Assembly (NCBI RefSeq): GCF_026616205.1
Contig: NZ_JANHGR010000001.1
Coordinates: 1,798,001-1,862,000 of the forward strand
Length of the DNA stretch: 64,000 nucleotides
Reading direction: 5' to 3'
DNA from: Halolamina litorea
GTDB lineage: Archaea; Halobacteriota; Halobacteria; Halobacteriales; Haloferacaceae
How positions within the stretch are numbered: position 1 is the stretch's first letter; every line of letters begins with the position of its first letter. Below, piece by piece: positions 58,973-64,000 of the stretch. The position numbers and the translations under genes were made by a program. The notes below the pieces were generated by a model, which was given only the letters and a program-made list of their open reading frames with translations, was not told the origin of the DNA and did not search any database.

Positions 58973-59911
58973 ATGGACCTCCGTGGCAAGAACGTAGTCG
59001 TGACGGGCGGGGCGGGGCTGGTCGGCTCGCACCTCTCGGGGATGCTGGCCGAGGAGAACGACGTGCTGGCCGTCGACGACCTTTCGAAGGGTTCCCGGGA
59101 GGCGATTCCGGAGAGCGTCGAGTTCGCGCAGGCCGACGTTCTCGACCCCGACGACGTGGCTCGCGTCATCGACGAGGAGACCGACGTCGTGTTCCACTTC
59201 GCGGCCCACACCGACGTGCGCGTCGACGACCCCGCCGAGGAGCGGCGGGTGTTCGAGGAGAACACCGAGATGACCTACAACGTCGTCGAGCGGATGCGCG
59301 AGGTCGGCTGTGACGCGCTCGCCTTCACCTCCTCCTCGACGGTGTACGGCGAGGCCCCGATGCCGACCGCGGAGGAGTACGGTCCGCTGGAGCCGATCAG
59401 CATCTACGGCGCCTCCAAACTCTCCGACGAGGGCGTGGTGTCGACGTTCGCGAACTCCTACGGCATCCAGTCGTGGGTGTTCCGCTTTGCCAACATCGTC
59501 GGCCCGCGCCAGCGCGGGAACGTGATCCCGGACTTCATCCAGAAGCTGCAGGACGACCCCGAGACGCTGACGATCCTCGGCAACGGGCGTCAGGAGAAGT
59601 CCTACCTCCACGTCTCCGACTGTGCGGCCGCGATCCGTGACGTCGTCGAGACCGCCGAGGGGGACTACAACCTCTACAACCTCGGGTCGAAGACGACGAC
59701 GTCGGTCATCGACATCGCCGACATCGTCGCCGACACGATGGGGCTCGATCCGGAGTACGAGTTCACCGGTGGCGACCGCGGCTGGACCGGCGACGTCCCG
59801 AAGATGCGACTCGACACGAGCAAGCTCTCCGAACTGGGCCACGACGTGCCGGAGGACAGCGACGAGGCGGTGCGGCGCGCCGCGGAGCAACTGTACGAGG
59901 AACTGCGCTGA
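58973..59911 (+). CDS. NAD-dependent epimerase/dehydratase (GalE/UDP-sugar epimerase-like)
   Basis: 312 residues. Extended SDR: VVTGGAGLVGSHLSGML (NAD-binding), VVFHFAAHTDVRVDD, LAFTSSSTVYGE, active-site YGASK (Tyr, Lys), FRFANIVGPRQRGNVI and LGNGRQEKSYLHVSDC. It probably interconverts nucleotide sugars for surface glycan or S-layer glycosylation. The ATG at 58973 starts the first strand. It is divergent from the tRNA methyltransferase gene. Confidence 0.89.
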   Translation: MDLRGKNVVVTGGAGLVGSHLSGMLAEENDVLAVDDLSKGSREAIPESVEFAQADVLDPDDVARVIDEETDVVFHFAAHTDVRVDDPAEERRVFEENTEMTYNVVERMREVGCDALAFTSSSTVYGEAPMPTAEEYGPLEPISIYGASKLSDEGVVSTFANSYGIQSWVFRFANIVGPRQRGNVIPDFIQKLQDDPETLTILGNGRQEKSYLHVSDCAAAIRDVVETAEGDYNLYNLGSKTTTSVIDIADIVADTMGLDPEYEFTGGDRGWTGDVPKMRLDTSKLSELGHDVPEDSDEAVRRAAEQLYEELR

Positions 59912-59959
59912 GCCGCCGACGGTGATCGACCGACCGGAGAACGGGAGCCGGGAGCGGCG

Positions 59960-60151
59960 TCAGTCGTCGTCGCGCATGTCCGGCGGCAGGAGGTTCGGGA
60001 TCCCGTCCTCGATGGGGTAGGACTCGCCACAGTCGGTGCAAGTCAGCGTCCCCGAGATGATCTCACCGTCGTCGCGCTCGTCGACGTCGAGTTCGAGGTC
60101 GTGTTTGTCCATCGGGCAGCAGACGATCTCCATCAGCGACTCCTTCATCAC
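59960..60151 (-). CDS. Trm112-like methyltransferase activator
   Basis: 63 residues. EIVCCPMDKHDLEL (first Cys pair with Asp/His), CTDCGESYPIEDGIPNLLPP (second pair and the family C-terminus). In eukaryotes Trm112 activates several methyltransferases; the archaeal partner is proven in Haloferax for several enzymes. The start is one of two ATGs (60151 or 60148), only one codon apart. Confidence 0.87.
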   Translation of the reverse strand: MMKESLMEIVCCPMDKHDLELDVDERDDGEIISGTLTCTDCGESYPIEDGIPNLLPPDMRDDD

Positions 60152-60226
60152 CCACCGATGAGGCCGGGCGGGGCAAAAGGGTGCGGGTTCGCCCGGCCGG
60201 GCGTTCGCGAGCGGGAGCGGCGTCCC

Positions 60227-61546
60227 TTACCAGGGGGTCTGTCGCTCGACGGTCTGGTCGCGGTCGGGGCCGACGCCGACGGCGTACACCGGGGCGCCGA
60301 GTTCGCCTTCGAGGTACTCGAGGTAGTCACGGCAGGCGGCGGGCAGTGCGTCGTAGCCGTCGGCGGCGACGGCGCTCCAGTCCTGCTCGGCCCAGGTCTC
60401 GAACTCCCGGAAGTTCGGCTCACAGCGCGCCCACTCCTCGGTCGTCGCGGGCATCGTGGTGCGGGTCTCGCCGTCGAGGTCGTAGCTGTGACAGACCTTC
60501 AGTTCCTCGAGGCCCGCGAGCACGTCGACGTGGTTCACGGCCAGACCGGTGAACGACGACCGGCGCGCCGCGTGGCGGAGCATCGGCACGTCGAGCCAGC
60601 CGATCCGGCGCGGGCGGCCGGTGACGGTGCCGAACTCCCCGCCCTTCTCGCGGATCTCGTCGGCGAGGGCGGCCTCGCCCTCGTCCATCTCGGTCGGGAG
60701 CGGCCCCTCGCCCACGCGGGAGAGGTACGCCTTCACGATGCCGACGATCTCGCCGGAGCCCACGACGCCGGGACCGACGCCGGAGCCGACGGCGGCGCCG
60801 CCGGCTGTCGGGTTCGAGGAGGTGACGTTGGGGTAGTTCCCGTGGTCGATGTCGATGCTGGTTCCCTGCGCGCCCTCGAACAGGAGGTTCCCGCCGGCCT
60901 CGTGCTGCTCGTAGAGGAAGTCGCCGGCCTCGACGAGCATACCGTTCTCCTCGAGGCGGCGGCCGTAGTCGGCGAACTCAGCGACGAGTTCGTCCACGTC
61001 GAACTCGGCGCCGACCTCGACGCCGAACACGTTCTCGGCGATGGCGCGCTTCTGGGCGACGGTGTACTCGAGTCGCTGGCGGAGCACGTCCGTATCGAGC
61101 AGGTCGCCGATCCGGACGCCGCGACGGCCGGCCTTGTCCTCGTAGGTCGGGCCGATGCCGCGGCCGGTGGTGCCGACCTTCATGTCGGAGTCCGCCTTGT
61201 CGGCCTCCTCGATGTTGTCGAACACGCGGTGGTACGGCATGATGACGTGGGCGCGCTTGGCGACGCGCACGTCGGGGTCGAGGCCCTGCTCGCGGAGTGT
61301 CTCGATCTCGTCGAACAGCGTTCGGGGGTTGACGACACAGCCGTTCCCGAGCACGCCGGTCTTGCCCCGGACACAGCCGCTGGGCACCAGCGAGAGTTTG
61401 TACTCGTCGCCGTCCTCGACGACGGTGTGGCCGGCGTTGTCTCCACCCTGATACCGCACGACGGTGTCGGCCGCCTCTCCCCAGCGGTCGACGAGTGCGC
61501 CCTTGCCTTCGTCGCCGAGTTGAGCCCCGACGATTGTGACGGTCAT
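60227..61546 (-). CDS. purA: Adenylosuccinate synthase
   Basis: 439 residues. GAQLGDEGKGALVDRW is the GTP-binding P-loop region, VRYQGGDNAGHTV is the IMP site, and GRGIGPTYEDKAGRRG and LLFEGAQGTSIDIDHG follow. It joins IMP and aspartate to adenylosuccinate in AMP synthesis. Length and motifs are complete. The start MTVTIVGAQ is the usual N-terminus. Confidence 0.96.
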   Translation of the reverse strand: MTVTIVGAQLGDEGKGALVDRWGEAADTVVRYQGGDNAGHTVVEDGDEYKLSLVPSGCVRGKTGVLGNGCVVNPRTLFDEIETLREQGLDPDVRVAKRAHVIMPYHRVFDNIEEADKADSDMKVGTTGRGIGPTYEDKAGRRGVRIGDLLDTDVLRQRLEYTVAQKRAIAENVFGVEVGAEFDVDELVAEFADYGRRLEENGMLVEAGDFLYEQHEAGGNLLFEGAQGTSIDIDHGNYPNVTSSNPTAGGAAVGSGVGPGVVGSGEIVGIVKAYLSRVGEGPLPTEMDEGEAALADEIREKGGEFGTVTGRPRRIGWLDVPMLRHAARRSSFTGLAVNHVDVLAGLEELKVCHSYDLDGETRTTMPATTEEWARCEPNFREFETWAEQDWSAVAADGYDALPAACRDYLEYLEGELGAPVYAVGVGPDRDQTVERQTPW

Positions 61547-61649
61547 ACGCGGCGGTTCTGTAGCCCCGGCTAAACCGATTACGATGCGTTCATCGGGGCG
61601 TCGGCGAGCGGGGCGGACGCCGATCCCGGCGCCGTCCGGCGACCGAACC

Positions 61650-61742
61650 GTTAACTACCCCCCATGCGTATCGTCACCATCCGTGCGCGGCCGACGGTCG
61701 AGGGGAAGTTTTAACCCCTCGCAAGAGTAGTTAACATACAGC
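61650..61742 (+). promoter_or_regulatory. Promoter with nested inverted repeats before the winged-helix gene
   Basis: An inner 7-bp repeat, CGAGGGG (61699-61705) and CCCCTCG (61715-61721), surrounds the TATA-like GTTTTAA (61708-61714). An outer 9-bp repeat, GTTAACTAC (61650-61658) and GTAGTTAAC (61727-61735), has its right arm at the expected transcription start. The TATA box is about 30 bases before the ATG at 61743, so the transcript is leaderless. The layout fits an autoregulated promoter. Confidence 0.55.
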
Positions 61743-62048
61743 ATGATAGATCGACTGGAGAAGGAAGTGGACATGCTGGAGCGGCACCTCCAGGTCCTCC
61801 GAATGGTCATCGAAAACGAACCGATCGGCATCGTGAAGATGTCGAACGAGACCGGCTACCCGCACCACAAGGTTCGCTACTCGCTGCGTGTCCTCGAAGA
61901 GGAGAACCTCATCGAGCCGTCGAGCCAGGGTGCGATCACCACCGACCACACTGCCGAGTTCGTCGAGGACCTCGACGAGAAGCTCGACAGCACCGTCGAG
62001 AAGCTTCGAGACATGCGGATCGAGTCGGCGCCGGAAGCCGAGAACTGA
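61743..62048 (+). CDS. Small winged-helix transcriptional regulator
   Basis: 101 residues. Helix MIDRLEKEVDMLERHLQVLR leads into a winged helix (IGIVKMSNETGYPHHKVRYS as recognition helix region, then RVLEEENLIEPSSQGAITT), and a C-terminal amphipathic helix (DEKLDSTVEKLRDM). It is likely a dimeric DNA-binding regulator. Its own promoter contains nested inverted repeats, so it may repress itself. Target genes unknown. It converges on the coiled-coil gene, 25 bases apart. Confidence 0.8.
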   Translation: MIDRLEKEVDMLERHLQVLRMVIENEPIGIVKMSNETGYPHHKVRYSLRVLEEENLIEPSSQGAITTDHTAEFVEDLDEKLDSTVEKLRDMRIESAPEAEN

Positions 62049-62073
62049 GGATATCGCTTCGCGCTTTTCTGCC

Positions 62074-63993
62074 TTACAGCTCCGGGACGCTCACGTGGAA
62101 CTCCCCGTCGCGGGTTTCGATCAGACAGAGGTGATAGCCCTCCTTGCGCGATAGTTTCACGAAGCTCTTCTGGCGGCCACGGTTCAGGAAGCCGCCGCCG
62201 GTGGCGTCCTGGGCGGTCTCCAGTGCGCCCGGTTCGTAGTAGCTGCTCGTGACGAAGAACGCGGCCGATAGCTCCTCGGTGGCTTCGGCGACCGGCGTCG
62301 CGTTCCGAATCAGCGACTCGAGCATGGGTTCGGTTGCCGGCTCCCGGGAGTCGTTGAGGTCGGTGACCAGCAGGGGGCTGCCCATCCGGTCCCGGAGCAC
62401 CACGTCGAAGGCGGCGCTCTCCTCCTCGGCCTCCTCGCCGAGGTCGACCGTGCCGCGGAACTCCACGCGGTCGATGGCCGGGATCGCTTCGAACAGCGTC
62501 CCCATCGCGGTCTGGTTCCGCGTCTCGCGGATGTCGTGGATGAACGACTGGGTCAGCCACACGACGAACCCGTACTCGATGGTGTCGTGGAGCCACTCCT
62601 CGAAGGGGCGGCCGTCGACGACGGCGCCGTCGTCCTCGAACTCGGTGTGGTGTTCCAGCCGGAGGTTGTCGGTGACGGCGTCGCGGCCGGCGTCCCCACG
62701 TTGGGCGTCTTCGAGCGTCGGACCGCCCTTGCGCTCGTACCGGACGAACAGGCTCGTCCCCTCCATCGCCGCCTCGGGGGAGAGTTCGTGATCACCCTCC
62801 GGGACGTACTCCTCGGCGGCCGATAGCTCCTCCTCGGCGGTCCGAAGTTGCGCTTCGAGGCGGTCGATCGTCTCCTGTAGCTCGTCGATCTCGGCTTCGA
62901 GGTCGTCGGCCCGGGACGTCGCCTCGTCACGTTCCTGCGCCAGTCGGTCGCGCTCGCCACCGAGGCGTTCGGTCTCGGCCTCCAGTTCCGAGACCCGCTC
63001 TTGGAGTTGGTCGCGTTCCGCCCGGAGTTCCTCGACGGCCGGGGACGGCTGTGTCGTCGGCTCCGCCGGAGCGGCGTCTGACTCCTCGGCCGGTGGCTCG
63101 GCGGTCATCGTCACGGACTCCGAGGGGTCGAGTGCGGGAATCGTCGTCGTCCCGCGCCACTCGGCCTCGGACTCGAACTGATCCGTCGACGGCTCCGCGG
63201 AGGCCGGCTCCGCGGAGGCCGGCTCCGGCTCCGGTTCCGGTTCCGGCTCGGGGTCGGCCGCCGTGTTGACCTCTCGGTCCGTCCAGCTACCCGAAGAACT
63301 GTCGGCCGTCGACGCCGCTGGCTCGTCGACCGTCGACGCCGCCTCGGCGCGGTCAGGCGGCGTGTCCGGTTCAGTCGTCCGTTCCGAACGCCGGTCGGTG
63401 GGCTGGGTGTCGGACTCGGTTTCGGCGCGCGCCGAGCGACCGCTGGCCGCCGTCTCCGCGGCCGGGTCGGGGTCGTCAGCGGCCGAGCCGGTGTCCTGCG
63501 GCGACTGCTCGTCGTCGGTCGTGGGTGGCTCTGAATCGGTCGCGGTCGGGTCAGGATCGGTCGCTGTCGGGGTGGGGGTCGGCTCCGGCTCCGGTATGTC
63601 CTCGATGTCCAGCCCGACGGTGGTGACGCGGTAGATACCGACCTCGTCGGCCGCGCGCTCGAACGCCTCGTCGCCGGTGAGCCGGCGCTCCTGGTTGCCG
63701 ACGAAGGCGACGGCCATCCGCCGGCCGCCGTAGTAGACGAGGTAGTAGTCCCCCGAGAGGACGTTCTCCGAGAGCTCCACGTAGCCGGTGAAGTTCCCCG
63801 AGGTGAGCGTGCCGTCGACCTCCGAGAGCGGCGTCTGCTCGGTGTAGTACTCGCCGCGTTCCTCGCCGCCGGTCTCCTGCATCGCGAACAGCAGCGGGAG
63901 CGACCGGTCGGGCGCGGCGAAGGCGGTGCCGTCGGCGTCCTCGAACCGGGAGAGGTCCCCCTCGAAGGACCCAAGCACCCGGCCGTTGAGCAT
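62074..63993 (-). CDS. DUF7527-like acidic coiled-coil protein, start near the window edge
   Basis: 639 residues as seen. Residues 1-130 form a folded domain (FTGYVELSENVLSGDYYLVY, RRMAVAFVGNQERRLTG). About 130-310 is low complexity, with PTPTATDP, EPEPEPEPEPE and repeated SAEPASAEP units. About 318-395 is a long coiled coil (ERDQLQERVSELEAE, LEAEIDELQETIDRLEAQL). The last 240 residues are a conserved domain with EEWLHDTIEYGFVVWL and an end SVPEL. The ATG at 63993 is only seven bases from the window end, so an upstream start cannot be excluded. Function unknown. Confidence 0.7.
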   Translation of the reverse strand: MLNGRVLGSFEGDLSRFEDADGTAFAAPDRSLPLLFAMQETGGEERGEYYTEQTPLSEVDGTLTSGNFTGYVELSENVLSGDYYLVYYGGRRMAVAFVGNQERRLTGDEAFERAADEVGIYRVTTVGLDIEDIPEPEPTPTPTATDPDPTATDSEPPTTDDEQSPQDTGSAADDPDPAAETAASGRSARAETESDTQPTDRRSERTTEPDTPPDRAEAASTVDEPAASTADSSSGSWTDREVNTAADPEPEPEPEPEPASAEPASAEPSTDQFESEAEWRGTTTIPALDPSESVTMTAEPPAEESDAAPAEPTTQPSPAVEELRAERDQLQERVSELEAETERLGGERDRLAQERDEATSRADDLEAEIDELQETIDRLEAQLRTAEEELSAAEEYVPEGDHELSPEAAMEGTSLFVRYERKGGPTLEDAQRGDAGRDAVTDNLRLEHHTEFEDDGAVVDGRPFEEWLHDTIEYGFVVWLTQSFIHDIRETRNQTAMGTLFEAIPAIDRVEFRGTVDLGEEAEEESAAFDVVLRDRMGSPLLVTDLNDSREPATEPMLESLIRNATPVAEATEELSAAFFVTSSYYEPGALETAQDATGGGFLNRGRQKSFVKLSRKEGYHLCLIETRDGEFHVSVPEL

Positions 63994-64000
63994 GAACAGC

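Overview
The window looks like chromosomal DNA from a halophilic archaeon (class Halobacteria). It is very GC rich. The predicted proteins are strongly acidic. Lipoproteins carry Tat signals with a lipobox. Several genes belong to archaeal information processing (RPA, TFE, RpoL, RNase P component 4, archaeal Trm56, a COG1325 exosome-linked protein), and others are families I know only from haloarchaea (HEWD, HalX response regulator, DUF5794, DUF5803, DUF7128). Many starts lie 25 to 30 bases downstream of an AT-rich TATA-like box with no Shine-Dalgarno sequence, as expected for leaderless haloarchaeal transcripts. I saw no rRNA, tRNA, CRISPR array, insertion sequence or prophage. I cannot name the genus from sequence reading alone.

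Layout, first half. 0.1-3.5 kb: a ThiY-like ABC importer split into two convergent gene pairs with two different permeases. 3.7-6.7 kb: a PQQ-propeller lipoprotein, then a minus-strand run of a YlbF-family protein, a MinD-like ATPase and a RecA/KaiC-like protein with a degenerate P-loop. 6.8-9.8 kb: a cation/Ca exchanger, a nuclease-fold/membrane fusion protein and an esterase. 10-16 kb: ileS, a single-domain glycerol-3-phosphate dehydrogenase, a riboflavin-pathway reductase and an IMPase-family phosphatase. 16.1-19.8 kb: an RPA, RPA-associated protein and phosphoesterase operon. 20-25 kb: a GNAT, HEWD, phosphoglycolate phosphatase, a Gly/Met-rich protein, squalene synthase and an acyl-CoA dehydrogenase. 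25-29.5 kb: a 7TM histidine kinase, a UbiA-like protein and an rnp4-yhbY-mscS operon. 29.5-33.3 kb: two GT4 glycosyltransferases, small proteins and a COG1325 RNA-binding protein.

Layout, second half. 33.3-37 kb: a cluster typical of amino-acid catabolism (M20 amidohydrolase, DAO-type oxidoreductase, ornithine cyclodeaminase family). 37-40.7 kb: a HalX response regulator, guaB and a DUF5794 membrane protein. 40.7-43.3 kb: two small membrane or regulatory proteins and glycerate 2-kinase. 43.5-46.9 kb: a TraB-M50 membrane operon, then purM. 46.9-52.5 kb: an XRE-CBS regulator, UPF0212, a sulfatase-GtrA pair, and chorismate mutase, archaeal shikimate kinase and pantoate kinase. 52.6-55 kb: rpoL, a UPF0104 flippase-like protein and hisF. 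55-58.9 kb: a six-gene co-directional run around tfe. 59-64 kb: a sugar-nucleotide epimerase, a Trm112-like protein, purA, a small winged-helix regulator and a long acidic coiled-coil protein.

Most of the window is ordinary haloarchaeal housekeeping. The parts I found most unusual are the TraB-M50 operon; the YlbF/MinD/degenerate-RecA group; the nuclease-fold to extracytoplasmic fusion; a stand-alone protein with chaperonin-tail-like GGM repeats; several perfect inverted repeats at promoters (a 17-bp pair around the sulfatase promoter, nested 9-bp and 7-bp pairs around a regulator promoter, a 9-bp hairpin just before an ornithine cyclodeaminase family gene); and multi-hairpin elements in the intergenic DNA around 32.0-32.7 kb.
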